Assembly (NCBI GenBank): GCA_021847835.1
Contig: JAJZPR010000008.1
Location: 48,663 to 112,662, forward strand
DNA from: Pseudomonadota bacterium
GTDB taxonomy: Bacteria > Pseudomonadota > Gammaproteobacteria > Burkholderiales > Thiobacillaceae
Direction: 5' to 3'
DNA length: 64,000 nucleotides
This document shows, one piece after another, positions 9,829 through 21,442 of the stretch. The notes below the pieces were generated by a model. The model was not told the origin of the DNA and did no database searches. It saw only the letters and a program-made list of their open reading frames with translations. Every line of letters starts with the position of its first letter. The stretch's first letter is position 1. A program made the translations under genes and the position numbers.

Positions 9829-10332
9829 TTAAAGAGGGCAGGGCGAACGCTCGCCATTCTGAGCGCCTAAGTTTTTCAGCGAATCGAGCGCCGCTTTCAC
9901 CGTCTCGCCTACGGCCTTTGCCAGATGAATGATTTCGTCGGAAGAAAACGGTTTTGCACCGGCTTCCAGGCCGAGGAATTTGAGATGCGGCGGCAGTTCG
10001 CCCATGCGGTCGGCCAGCGCCAGGGTTTCGGCGAGGCCGAACCCATGGCTTGAAGTATGGTGCACGATCAGGCTGTCGAGGGCACGGCCTTCCAGGCTGT
10101 GCAGCGTGCCGGGCGCGGCGCCGCTTTTCACGGCATCGACCAGGATGACGGTGTTTGCGCCGCGCATGTGCTCGATGAGGCGAGGGCCGGGGCGGTCGAG
10201 GGCCAGGACTTCGACCTTTTCAGGATCGAACTGTCCCAGCAGCGCATGCGCGGCGAGAAAGCCGAGGTTGTCGGGTTCGGCGGGCGAGCCGATGCAGAGG
10301 ATGCGGACGGGCGGGTGGATGTGGGCGTTCAT
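9829..10332 (-). CDS. NiFe hydrogenase maturation protease
   Basis: RILCIGSPAEPDNLGFLAAHALL...VILVDAVKSG...HHTSSHGFGLAETLALA; overlaps the large-subunit gene. Confidence 0.85.
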   Translation of the reverse strand: MNAHIHPPVRILCIGSPAEPDNLGFLAAHALLGQFDPEKVEVLALDRPGPRLIEHMRGANTVILVDAVKSGAAPGTLHSLEGRALDSLIVHHTSSHGFGLAETLALADRMGELPPHLKFLGLEAGAKPFSSDEIIHLAKAVGETVKAALDSLKNLGAQNGERSPCPL

Positions 10333-11627
10333 GCTTTCTTCCGGATATTGAGTTTCAAAAAATGCGTGGCGCAGGAAATGCAGGGGTCGTAGTTGCGGAT
10401 CACGGTTTCCGCATGATGACGTATTTTGGCCTCCGGCTGGTCGAGGCCGAAACGGTTCAATGAAGTGCGCAGGTCGGCCTCGATGCGCGCCTGGTTCTGG
10501 CTGGTGGGCGGCACGATGCGGGCGCTGATGATGCTGCCGGTTTCATCCAGTTCGTAGCGGTGCCAGAGGATGCCGCGCGGCGCCTCGCTGGCGCCGAAGC
10601 CCACGCCTGAACGCGGCGCGGCTTCGAGATAGGGCGTGTCGGTGGGTGCGTAGGCATCGAGCAGGCGGATGGCCTCGACGAGCGCGGCATGGATTTCCAG
10701 CGCGCGCGCGACGATGCTGTGGAAGATATTGTAGGAAGGAAAGCGCATGCCGCAGGCCTCCAGCAGCTTGCTTGTGGGCGTGGGCAGTTGGTCCAGGTTC
10801 AGGTTGATGCGCGAAAGCGGCCCGACCAGATAGTCTTGCCCGCGATGATGGCAGTGCAGGGCGGTGGAGTGGGGGGCGTGGCTTTCCTGGAATTCGCGGC
10901 CGAATTCGGCGATGTCGATGTCCAGGCCTTTGCTGGAGACGATGCGGCCCTGGGTGATGGGATATTCGCCGGCATGGCCCAGGGATACGCACTCGAAATC
11001 CTGCGCTTCGTCGGGCAGGGGCAGCGTCGCCGTCCACAGCGCCAGCGCTTCCGCCTCCGGCAGCAGCGCTTCGAGTTCTTCGCGCAACTTCGCGGCCGCG
11101 TTCATTGCAGGCGCGTGCCAGAAGCCGCCCACGCGCACACCCACCGGATGCACCGAGCGTCCGCCGAGGAAACGGATGATGGCGTTGCCGGCTTCCTGCA
11201 ATCTCAGGCCGCGGCGCACGATGTCCGGATGCTTGCCGGCCATGTCGATGGCGTTGGCGAAACCGAGGAAGTCGGGTGCGGCCAGCAGGTGGATGTGCAG
11301 GCTGTGCGATTCGATCCACTCGCCGCAATAGAACAGCCGGCGCATGGCGCGAATCCACGGCGTGGGTTCGATACCGAGGACGGATTCCAGCGCCTGCACC
11401 GCGCTCATCTGGTAGGCCACCGGGCAGATGCCGCAGATGCGCGCGACCATGTCCGGCACTTCCAGGTAGCCGCGGCCTTCGAGGAATTTCTCGAACAGGC
11501 GCGGCGGTTCGAAGATGCGCAGCCTCAATTCGCTGATGGCGCCGTTCTCGATGCCGAGGTCGAGCGCGCCTTCGCCTTCGACGCGGGTCAGCACCGGGAT
11601 GTTGAGGTTGACGGTGCGATCAGTCAT
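10329..11627 (-). CDS. NiFe hydrogenase large (alpha) subunit, group 3b type
   Basis: RICGICPVAYQMSAVQALE and C-terminal DPCISCATH + FLKLNIRKKA processed tail; start MTDRTVNLNIPVLTRVEGEG. Confidence 0.93.
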   Translation of the reverse strand: MTDRTVNLNIPVLTRVEGEGALDLGIENGAISELRLRIFEPPRLFEKFLEGRGYLEVPDMVARICGICPVAYQMSAVQALESVLGIEPTPWIRAMRRLFYCGEWIESHSLHIHLLAAPDFLGFANAIDMAGKHPDIVRRGLRLQEAGNAIIRFLGGRSVHPVGVRVGGFWHAPAMNAAAKLREELEALLPEAEALALWTATLPLPDEAQDFECVSLGHAGEYPITQGRIVSSKGLDIDIAEFGREFQESHAPHSTALHCHHRGQDYLVGPLSRINLNLDQLPTPTSKLLEACGMRFPSYNIFHSIVARALEIHAALVEAIRLLDAYAPTDTPYLEAAPRSGVGFGASEAPRGILWHRYELDETGSIISARIVPPTSQNQARIEADLRTSLNRFGLDQPEAKIRHHAETVIRNYDPCISCATHFLKLNIRKKA

Positions 11628-12423
11628 TTTGTTCTTCGTAGCGGCGGCCGATGTCCGCGAAGGGCTGGGCCGTGGAGGTGGTGAACAGGAAGCGGCGCGC
11701 GATGTCGCGCTTGGCCAGTCCGGCCTGCTCGAAGTGTTTCGCCATGGACGCGGCATTGGGCAGTTCGGCCGGGCCGAAGCAGCCGTAGCAGGCGCGGCCC
11801 GTGCCGGGACAGAGCGCGCCGCAGCCGGTGCGCGTGACCGGCCCCATGCAGGGCGCGTTCTGCGTCACCAGCACGCAGGCATGTCCGCGCCGCTTGCATT
11901 CCACGCACACCGGTTCGTCGGGATTCGCCGGCGCGGTGCCGTTCAGGAGGCTGGCAGTGGCGGCGAGCACCTGTTCGCTGGTGACCGGGCAGCCCCACAA
12001 CTCCAAATCCACCTTGACGTGCGCGGAAATCGGGCGCGACTCGGGCAGGCTATCGATGTACTGCGGACTGGCGTAGAGGTCGGCTACCCAGCTCGCGGAT
12101 TCCCCGATGCCGTTCCTCAGTGCCTGCAGGCCGCCGGCGGTGGCGCAGGCGCCGATGGTGACGAGGTATTTCGCCGACTCGCGCACGGCGCGGATGCGCT
12201 CGACGTCATGCGCGGTGGAGATGCTGCCTTCGACGAAGGCGATGTCGGCTTGGGCGAGCGGGTCGTTCCAGCCAGCCTCGGCGAAATGCACGATGTCCGC
12301 GCGTTGCGCAAGCGTGAGCAGGGCCTCGCCGGCATTGAGAAAGGCGAGCTGGCAGCCGTCGCAGGAGGCGAACTTGTGCACGGCGATGCGCGGGCGCCCC
12401 GTGCTCATGTTCCGGGCGGTCAC
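11620..12423 (-). CDS. NiFe hydrogenase small (delta) subunit, group 3b type
   Basis: KFASCDGCQLAFLNAGEALL...VTIGACATAGGLQALRNG...LWGCPVTSEQVL...CMGPVTRTGCGALCPGTGRACYGCFGP. Confidence 0.92.
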   Translation of the reverse strand: MTARNMSTGRPRIAVHKFASCDGCQLAFLNAGEALLTLAQRADIVHFAEAGWNDPLAQADIAFVEGSISTAHDVERIRAVRESAKYLVTIGACATAGGLQALRNGIGESASWVADLYASPQYIDSLPESRPISAHVKVDLELWGCPVTSEQVLAATASLLNGTAPANPDEPVCVECKRRGHACVLVTQNAPCMGPVTRTGCGALCPGTGRACYGCFGPAELPNAASMAKHFEQAGLAKRDIARRFLFTTSTAQPFADIGRRYEEQND

Positions 12424-13253
12424 AGGCCGCCCCTTTCCAGCAGGGATTTCACCTCAGGCCAGGCGAACACCGGGCCGTCCTTGCACAGGAATTTGCCGCC
12501 TAGCTGGCAGTGACCGCACAGGCCGAGCGCGCACTGCATGTTGCGCTCGAGGCTCACGTGGATGTCCGCTTCCGGCAGGCCGCGCGCGGTCAGCGCCTTG
12601 GCCGCGGCCACCATCATGCCTTCGGGCCCGCAGATCATGGTCACGGCGTTGGCGGGGTCGAAGCGGGCCTCGCCCACCAGATCGACGGGCGTGCCCACGT
12701 GCCAGGGCCACAGCGCCTCGGTGGCATTGGCGGCGATCAGCACCTGGGTGTCGGGCGCCTGCGCCCAGCGTTCGTAAGAGGCGCGCCAGATAAGGTCGTG
12801 GCTGTGCTTGACGCCCTGCAGGATGACGAGACGGCGGAAGCGCTCGCGCCGCTTCAGCACGTAGTGGATTACCGCCATCACCGGCGCGCAGCCCAGGCCG
12901 CCGGTGACGATGATGACGTCCCTGTCTTCGGCCTTGGCGAGCGGCCAGCCGCGCCCGTAGGGGCCGCGCAGGCCGACTTCGTCGCCGCATTTCAGTTGGG
13001 CCAGCCCCTTGGTGACGCGTCCGGCCGCGCGGATGGTATGGGCGAAATCGTCGCGCTCCTCGGGGTCGGAGGAAAGCGAGATCGGCACTTCGCCCGCGCC
13101 GGGCAGATAGACCATATTGAACTGTCCGGGCGCAAAGCGGTAGCGTTCATGCATCGTCGGATCGTCGAAGCGCAGGCGCAGGGTGAAGATGTCCTCGGAT
13201 TCCTGGACGCGTTCAACGATGCGGGCTAGGTGGGGCGCGTGCGGGGAGCTCAT
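12420..13253 (-). CDS. FAD/NAD(P)-binding hydrogenase gamma subunit
   Basis: RYRFAPGQFNMVYLPGAGEVPISLSSDP; VTGGLGCAPVMAVIHY; C-term CALGLCGHCQLGGKFLCKDGPVF (2Fe-2S type cysteines). Confidence 0.9.
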   Translation of the reverse strand: MSSPHAPHLARIVERVQESEDIFTLRLRFDDPTMHERYRFAPGQFNMVYLPGAGEVPISLSSDPEERDDFAHTIRAAGRVTKGLAQLKCGDEVGLRGPYGRGWPLAKAEDRDVIIVTGGLGCAPVMAVIHYVLKRRERFRRLVILQGVKHSHDLIWRASYERWAQAPDTQVLIAANATEALWPWHVGTPVDLVGEARFDPANAVTMICGPEGMMVAAAKALTARGLPEADIHVSLERNMQCALGLCGHCQLGGKFLCKDGPVFAWPEVKSLLERGGL

Positions 13254-13262
13254 GAAAGGGTC

Positions 13263-13378
13263 AGCCACAAAGGACACAGAGAAAACCAGACTCAAGTGAC
13301 AAGACACAAGAGGCAAGGAAAAGCATGAGGCTTGCGTCTTGCAACTCGCCCCTTTGATTCTCTGTCTCCTCTGTGGCT
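13263..13378. repeat. nested imperfect inverted-repeat element inside the hydrogenase operon
   Basis: Outer arms AGCCACAAAGGACACAGAG (13263-13281) and CTCTGTCTCCTCTGTGGCT (13360-13378), 17/19 complementary; inner arms around CAAGTGACAAGACACAAG / CTTGCGTCTTGCAACTCG. Confidence 0.7.
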
Positions 13379-13397
13379 CGAAGTATGTTTTTTGGCT

Positions 13398-14489
13398 TCA
13401 TTTGAGCAGCGCCGCCGCCTCTTCGGTGATGTCGATGCCGACCGGACACCAGGCGATGCAGCGCCCGCAGCCCACGCAGCCGGAGCGGCCGAACTGGTCG
13501 TGCCAGGTAGCGAGCTTGTGCGTGAGCCACTGGCGGTAGCGCTGGCGGATTTCCGGGCGCAGTTGTTTGCCGTGGATGTGGCCGTGGCGCTCGCCGAAGC
13601 AGGAATCCCATTCGCGGCTGTGCAGGCTGCCATTGCCGTCGAGGCGGGGTTCTTCGGTTTCCGCATGGCAAAAGCAGGTGGGGCAGACCATGGTGCAGTT
13701 GCCGCAGGCCAGGCAGCGCTCGGCCACTTCCTGCCAGCGCGGATGGTCGAGCCGCGCCATCAGGGCATCGCGCAGCTTGCGGCCGGGGATGGCCCGGGTT
13801 TGCCCGGATGCGGCATGGCGGATGCCGGCATTTGCCGCATCGATTTGCACGGCCAGGGCTTCCGGCAGCGCCAGGGCATCGAGTATTTGCGCGCCGGAGG
13901 GGCTTCCATCCCGGATGACGAAGCCGTCTTCGATCTCGGTCATTGCAAGGTCGAAATCCGCTTTCGCTTCCGGCCCGTCGCCGGTGGAAGCGCAGAAGCA
14001 GGTGCTGGCGGGGTGGGTACAGTTCACCGCGATGAGCAGCATGCCCTCACGGCGGGCACCGTAGTGCGGGTCGGGATAAGGGCCGTGCAGAAAATGACGG
14101 TCCTGGATGGAAAGGGCGGCAAGATCGCAGGCTCTGACGCCGATGACGGCCTGCGGGCGCCGTGGGGTTTCCACGACTTCCACGGCAAACCCGCCTTCCC
14201 CGCGGCTGATGCGCCACAAGGCTTCCCTGGGCGCGAACAAAAGAGGCTTGAGCGCCTGCGGACCATTGGCCCAGGCGAAACATTGCGCAAGCTCCCCCTT
14301 GACGATCCTGCTGGACCCCGCCTCCTGAATGAGGCTCACCCCCCAGGGGAGATCGCCGGCATTCTGCGTTTCCGCATAGACGATGCTGCCATTCCTGAGC
14401 TGCGGGGCAACGACGGAATAGCCGTGCCCGGACAGGACGTCGAACAGGCGCTGCAGCGAGGCGTGGGGAAGAAAACGGGGGGGCGGCAT
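13398..14489 (-). CDS. 4Fe-4S dicluster hydrogenase beta subunit
   Basis: [16 protein letters not shown] and [17 protein letters not shown] ferredoxin motifs; [19 protein letters not shown]. Confidence 0.9.
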   Translation of the reverse strand: MPPPRFLPHASLQRLFDVLSGHGYSVVAPQLRNGSIVYAETQNAGDLPWGVSLIQEAGSSRIVKGELAQCFAWANGPQALKPLLFAPREALWRISRGEGGFAVEVVETPRRPQAVIGVRACDLAALSIQDRHFLHGPYPDPHYGARREGMLLIAVNCTHPASTCFCASTGDGPEAKADFDLAMTEIEDGFVIRDGSPSGAQILDALALPEALAVQIDAANAGIRHAASGQTRAIPGRKLRDALMARLDHPRWQEVAERCLACGNCTMVCPTCFCHAETEEPRLDGNGSLHSREWDSCFGERHGHIHGKQLRPEIRQRYRQWLTHKLATWHDQFGRSGCVGCGRCIAWCPVGIDITEEAAALLK

Positions 14490-14749
14490 GATTCAGTTCA
14501 CTATAGCAGGGCAGTTGTGACAGAAAATTTACCCGCCTCGACAGGCCTGCAAGGGCAAGGGGAAATGCCTGCGCAATGCGGGTTTTTCCTGAGCCCCATT
14601 CACGGTAAAATAGAGATTTTGGCAATTCCTGCAGCCCCGTTTTCGGCAGTCCCGGCCGGGAGTGGGCAAAGCGGCCGGTTCACTGGATGACTGGAGCGGG
14701 GGAAGCCCCTAAGCGAAGTCACGATTTTTAATTTCTTAGAGAGTGTCTC

Positions 14750-16054
14750 ATGTCCCAACTGGAAGTTCTCGGATCCCTCGAACGGCGCGTTGAACTCGCC
14801 GTCCCCATGGCAGCGGTGGAAGCCGAGGTGCAAAACCGTCTCAAGCGCCTGGCGAAGAGCGTCAAGGCGCCCGGGTTCCGGCCCGGCAAAGTGCCGATGA
14901 GCCATGTCAGCAAAATGCATGGCGCTGGCGTCAGGCAGGAAGTGCTGGGCGAATCCCTGCAAAAGAGCTTCTACGAGGCGATCGACACGCAGCAGCTGAA
15001 GGTGGCCGGCATGCCGCGCTTCGAGCCCAAGGAAGGCCCGGAGGACGGTTCGGAAATCCGCTTTTCCGCGACTTTCGAGGTTTATCCCGCAGTCAAGCTG
15101 GGCGATCTCGCGGCCGCATCCCTGAAGCGTCCGGTGGTGACGGTCGAGGAGGGCAATGTCGACGACACCCTGGAAATTTTGCGCCGCCAGCGCCGCAGCT
15201 TCACCAAGGTCGAGCGCGCCAGCCAGAAGGACGACCTGGCCAGGTTCGACTTCAAGGGCACCCTGGACGGACAGCCCTTCGAGGGCGGCGAGGCCCTGGA
15301 TTTCTCGACTGTCATCGGCGAAGGGCGCATGCTCAAGGATTTCGAGGACAACCTGGCGGGACTGGCCGCCGGCGAGTCGCGCGGCTTCGACATGAGCTTT
15401 CCCGCGGACTATGCCGCTGCCCATCTGGCAGGCAAGGCCGTGCATTTCGAGGTGACCATGAAGGAAGTCTCGGAACCCGGGTTGCCCGAGATCGATGCGG
15501 AATTCGCAAAATCCCTGGGGATCGCGGACGGCGACATCGCCAAGCTGCGGGCGGAAGTCAGGTCCAACCTGGAACGCGAGGTCAAGCGCCGCGTCCAGGC
15601 CAGGGTCAAGGAAGCCGCCATGGAAACGCTGCTGGCCAACGCCGAACTGGAGCTTCCCAAATCACTGGTTGACATGGAAATCGATCGCCTGCGCAGGCAG
15701 ATGCTCGACCAGCTCCAGGCGAGCGGCAGGCAGATTAAGGAAGACATGATTTCTGCCGATATATTCAGGGAACAGGCCGAGCGCCGCGTGCGCCTGGGCC
15801 TGATCATCGCCGAGATCGTGCAGAACAACGACCTGGCCGCAAAGCCCGAGCAGTTGCGCGCGCTGATCGACGAGCATGCGCAGGGCTACGAGGATCCGCA
15901 GGAAGTGGTGCAGTGGTACTACCAGGATCCGCGGCGCTTGCAGGAACTCGAGGCGCTGGCGCTGGAGGACAATGTGGTAGCATGGGTTGTCAGCCAGGTT
16001 CAGGCCACTGACGAAGCGGTGAAATTTGACGATTTGATGGGACGCGCCGCATGA
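14750..16054 (+). CDS. tig: trigger factor
   Basis: [16 protein letters not shown]; gene order tig-clpP-clpX. Confidence 0.96.
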   Translation: MSQLEVLGSLERRVELAVPMAAVEAEVQNRLKRLAKSVKAPGFRPGKVPMSHVSKMHGAGVRQEVLGESLQKSFYEAIDTQQLKVAGMPRFEPKEGPEDGSEIRFSATFEVYPAVKLGDLAAASLKRPVVTVEEGNVDDTLEILRRQRRSFTKVERASQKDDLARFDFKGTLDGQPFEGGEALDFSTVIGEGRMLKDFEDNLAGLAAGESRGFDMSFPADYAAAHLAGKAVHFEVTMKEVSEPGLPEIDAEFAKSLGIADGDIAKLRAEVRSNLEREVKRRVQARVKEAAMETLLANAELELPKSLVDMEIDRLRRQMLDQLQASGRQIKEDMISADIFREQAERRVRLGLIIAEIVQNNDLAAKPEQLRALIDEHAQGYEDPQEVVQWYYQDPRRLQELEALALEDNVVAWVVSQVQATDEAVKFDDLMGRAA

Positions 16055-16692
16055 CGGCCAAGATGATTATGAGCAATTACATCGAGCCTCAGGGCCTGGG
16101 GCTCATCCCCATGGTCATCGAGCAGAGCGGCCGCGGCGAGCGGGCGTACGACATCTATTCGCGCCTGTTGAAAGAGCGCGTGGTGTTCCTGGTGGGACCG
16201 GTGAACGACGCCACAGCCAACCTCATCGTGGCCCAGCTGCTGTTCCTGGAGTCGGAAAACCCCGACAAGGACATCTATTTCTATATCAACTCGCCGGGCG
16301 GATCGGTTTCCGCCGGCCTGGCGATCTACGACACCATGCAGTTCATCAAGCCGGAGGTGTCGACCCTGTGCATCGGCCAGGCCGCGAGCATGGGTGCGTT
16401 TCTTTTGACCGCGGGCGCCAAGGGCAAGCGTTACTGCCTGCCCAATTCGCGCGTGATGATCCACCAGCCGCTGGGCGGTTTCCAGGGCCAGGCGTCCGAT
16501 ATCGAGATCCACGCCAAGGAAATCCTGTATCTGAAGGACCGGCTCAACGGCATGCTGGCGAAGCACACCGGCCAGCCGATCGAGACGATCGAGCGCGATA
16601 CTGACCGCGACAATTTCATGAGCGCCGAGGAGGCCGTGAACTATGGCCTGATCGACAAGGTTTTGGAAAACCGCGAGCAGGCGGCAGCTTAA
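16051..16692 (+). CDS. clpP: ATP-dependent Clp protease proteolytic subunit
   Basis: [47 protein letters not shown]. Confidence 0.98.
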   Translation: MTAKMIMSNYIEPQGLGLIPMVIEQSGRGERAYDIYSRLLKERVVFLVGPVNDATANLIVAQLLFLESENPDKDIYFYINSPGGSVSAGLAIYDTMQFIKPEVSTLCIGQAASMGAFLLTAGAKGKRYCLPNSRVMIHQPLGGFQGQASDIEIHAKEILYLKDRLNGMLAKHTGQPIETIERDTDRDNFMSAEEAVNYGLIDKVLENREQAAA

Positions 16693-16702
16693 GGGAGAGA
16701 AC

Positions 16703-17968
16703 GTGATGTCGGACAAAGGCGGAAGCGACAAGCTGCTGTATTGCTCTTTCTGCGGCAAGAGCCAGCACGAGGTGCGCAAGCTGATTGCGGGCCCCTCGGT
16801 CTTCATCTGCGACGAATGTGTCGAGCTTTGCAACGACATCATCCGCGAGGAAATCCAGCAGAACCAGGTGGTCAAGGGCTCCGACGACCTGCCGAGCCCG
16901 CACGAGATCCGCGACATCCTCGACCAGTACGTGATCGGCCAGGGCCAGGCCAAGAAGGCGCTGTCGGTGGCGGTGTACAACCACTACAAGCGCCTGCGCT
17001 CCAGCCAGGGCAAGCAGGACGACGTCGAACTGGCCAAGAGCAACATCCTGCTGATCGGCCCGACCGGCTCGGGCAAGACCCTGCTGGCGCAAACCCTGGC
17101 GCGCCTTCTGAACGTGCCTTTCGTCATCGCCGACGCCACCACGCTGACCGAGGCCGGCTACGTGGGCGAGGACGTCGAGAACATCATCCAGAAGCTCTTG
17201 CAGAAGTGCGATTACGACGTGGACAAGGCCAAGCACGGCATCGTCTACATCGACGAGATCGACAAGATCTCGCGCAAGGCCGACAACCCCTCGATCACCC
17301 GCGACGTGTCGGGCGAGGGCGTGCAGCAGGCGCTGCTCAAGCTGATCGAAGGCACCACCGCCTCGGTGCCCCCGCAGGGCGGACGCAAGCATCCCAACCA
17401 GGAGTTCGTCCAGGTCGACACCACCAACATCCTGTTCATCTGCGGCGGCGCCTTCGGCGGCCTGGAAAAGGTCATCCGCAACCGCTCGGAGAAGGGCGGC
17501 ATCGGCTTCGGCGCCAAGGTCAAGAGCGTGGACGAGAAAAGGCGCGACATGGAACTGCTGCATACGGTCGAGCCGGAAGATCTCATCAAATATGGCCTGA
17601 TCCCGGAATTTGTCGGACGTTTGCCGGTGGTTGCCGTGCTGGACGAATTGGACGAGGCGGCGCTGATGCAGATCCTGACCGAGCCCAAGAATGCGCTGAG
17701 CAAGCAGTTTGCCAAGCTGTTCAAGATGGAAGGCGTGGAACTGGAATTCCGCGAAGGCGCGCTCAAGGCCATCGCCAAGAAGGCGCTGGATCGCCGTACC
17801 GGCGCACGCGGCCTGCGTTCCATCATTGAGCATTCCCTGCTGGACCTGATGTTCGACCTGCCCTCGATGCAGAACGTGACCAAGGTCGTGGTGGACGAGC
17901 AGATGATCAATGGCGAGGGACCGCCACTGCTTATCTATTCGGACCAGTCGGCGGCGGCTGGTTCGTAG
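16703..17968 (+). CDS. clpX: ATP-dependent Clp protease ATPase subunit ClpX
   Basis: [47 protein letters not shown]. Confidence 0.98.
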   Translation: MMSDKGGSDKLLYCSFCGKSQHEVRKLIAGPSVFICDECVELCNDIIREEIQQNQVVKGSDDLPSPHEIRDILDQYVIGQGQAKKALSVAVYNHYKRLRSSQGKQDDVELAKSNILLIGPTGSGKTLLAQTLARLLNVPFVIADATTLTEAGYVGEDVENIIQKLLQKCDYDVDKAKHGIVYIDEIDKISRKADNPSITRDVSGEGVQQALLKLIEGTTASVPPQGGRKHPNQEFVQVDTTNILFICGGAFGGLEKVIRNRSEKGGIGFGAKVKSVDEKRRDMELLHTVEPEDLIKYGLIPEFVGRLPVVAVLDELDEAALMQILTEPKNALSKQFAKLFKMEGVELEFREGALKAIAKKALDRRTGARGLRSIIEHSLLDLMFDLPSMQNVTKVVVDEQMINGEGPPLLIYSDQSAAAGS

Positions 17969-18092
17969 CGGGTGGGTGGGGGCGTCAGGGAATATTTCTC
18001 TTTCGCCCCTTGATGTTTCTGGCATCGCCCGCAGTTCAATACTTGGATTTCCGCGTGCGGAGACGCGGATACAACTTCGATAAGGTGTCATC

Positions 18093-20495
<2,403 letters not shown>

Positions 20496-20524
20496 TTTGC
20501 CGTCGCGCCGGCGATAGGTCAACA

Positions 20525-20553
20525 AAAAATCCCGCCGTTCGGCGGGATTTTTT
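20525..20553 (+). terminator. intrinsic terminator after lon
   Basis: AAAATCCCGCCGTTCGGCGGGATTTTTTT. Confidence 0.9.
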
Positions 20554-20594
20554 TGTGGGCCTGGTCAGATTTTGTGCATCGGCCCGAAAACCGC

Positions 20595-20624
20595 TTGACA
20601 CAAGGCTTTGCGGAAAGCTATAAA
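20595..20624 (+). promoter_or_regulatory. sigma70-like promoter of the HU gene
   Basis: TTGACA (20595-20600), 18 nt, TATAAA (20619-20624). Confidence 0.6.
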
Positions 20625-20673
20625 TCCGTCACAGGGTTTTTCCTGTGGCTTGCGTTACGAAAGGGGACGACAC

Positions 20674-20946
20674 GTGAACAAATCCGAATTGATCGATGCC
20701 ATTGCCGATTCTGCGGACATTTCCAAGGCTGCCGCCGGCCGCGCTCTGGATGCCGCAATCGAAACAGTGAAAAAGGCGCTGAAGAAAAACGACATGGTGA
20801 CCCTCGTGGGCTTCGGCACTTTCTACGTGGGCAAGCGCGCAGCCCGCACCGGCCGCAATCCGCGCACCGGCGACTCCATCAAGATCAAGGCCGCGAAGGT
20901 CCCCAAGTTTCGCGCAGGCAAGGGCCTGAAAGACGCGATCAACTGA
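20674..20946 (+). CDS. hupB: HU family DNA-binding protein (GTG start)
   Basis: [27 protein letters not shown]...[21 protein letters not shown]. Confidence 0.95.
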   Translation: MNKSELIDAIADSADISKAAAGRALDAAIETVKKALKKNDMVTLVGFGTFYVGKRAARTGRNPRTGDSIKIKAAKVPKFRAGKGLKDAIN

Positions 20947-20954
20947 AAGTTTGC

Positions 20955-21030
20955 GGGTGCTTAGCTCAGCTGGTAGAGCGTCGCCCTTACAAGGCGAATG
21001 TCGGCGGTTCGAACCCGTCAGCACCCACCA
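20955..21030 (+). tRNA. tRNA-Val(TAC), CCA encoded
   Basis: Cloverleaf GGGTGCTTAGCTCAGCTGGTAGAGC...CCTTACAAG...GGTTCGAACCCG...AGCACCCACCA. Confidence 0.95.
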
Positions 21031-21061
21031 GTTCGGCGCCTGACCGCGCGCAGCGTGAACG

Positions 21062-21088
21062 GAAAGCCCGCATCTGGCGGGCTTTTTG
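21062..21088 (+). terminator. intrinsic terminator after tRNA-Val
   Basis: AAAGCCCGCATCTGGCGGGCTTTTTG. Confidence 0.75.
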
Positions 21089-21247
21089 TTTTGCCGGTTC
21101 GCATTCTTCGACCGCGGCCGCGCCGCTCCTGGGTTGCTGCGCGAAGCAGACGATGCGATTTTTTGTGCGAGACCCATCCACTTTTTTTGTGTCGTGTGTA
21201 TAATTGCGGCCTGCGCTTGAGGGGGATCCCGCGAGTGCAGGGATTAC

Positions 21248-21324
21248 GGAGCGGTAGTTCAGTTGGTTAGAATACCGGCCTGTCACGCCGGGGGTCGCGG
21301 GTTCGAGTCCCGTCCGCTCCGCCA
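21248..21324 (+). tRNA. tRNA-Asp(GTC), CCA encoded
   Basis: GGAGCGGTAGTTCAGTTGGTTAGAATACC GGCCTGTCACGCC...GGTTCGAGTCC...CCGCTCCGCCA. Confidence 0.95.
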
Positions 21325-21442
21325 ACACGAAACAAAGCGAACGCAGGTTCGCTTTTTTCTTTTCCGGTCCGGCAAAGCCATACACATCGCCGCCGATTCA
21401 GGCGACAATTCGCTTTTATCGTTGCACTAGGGGCATCTATCC

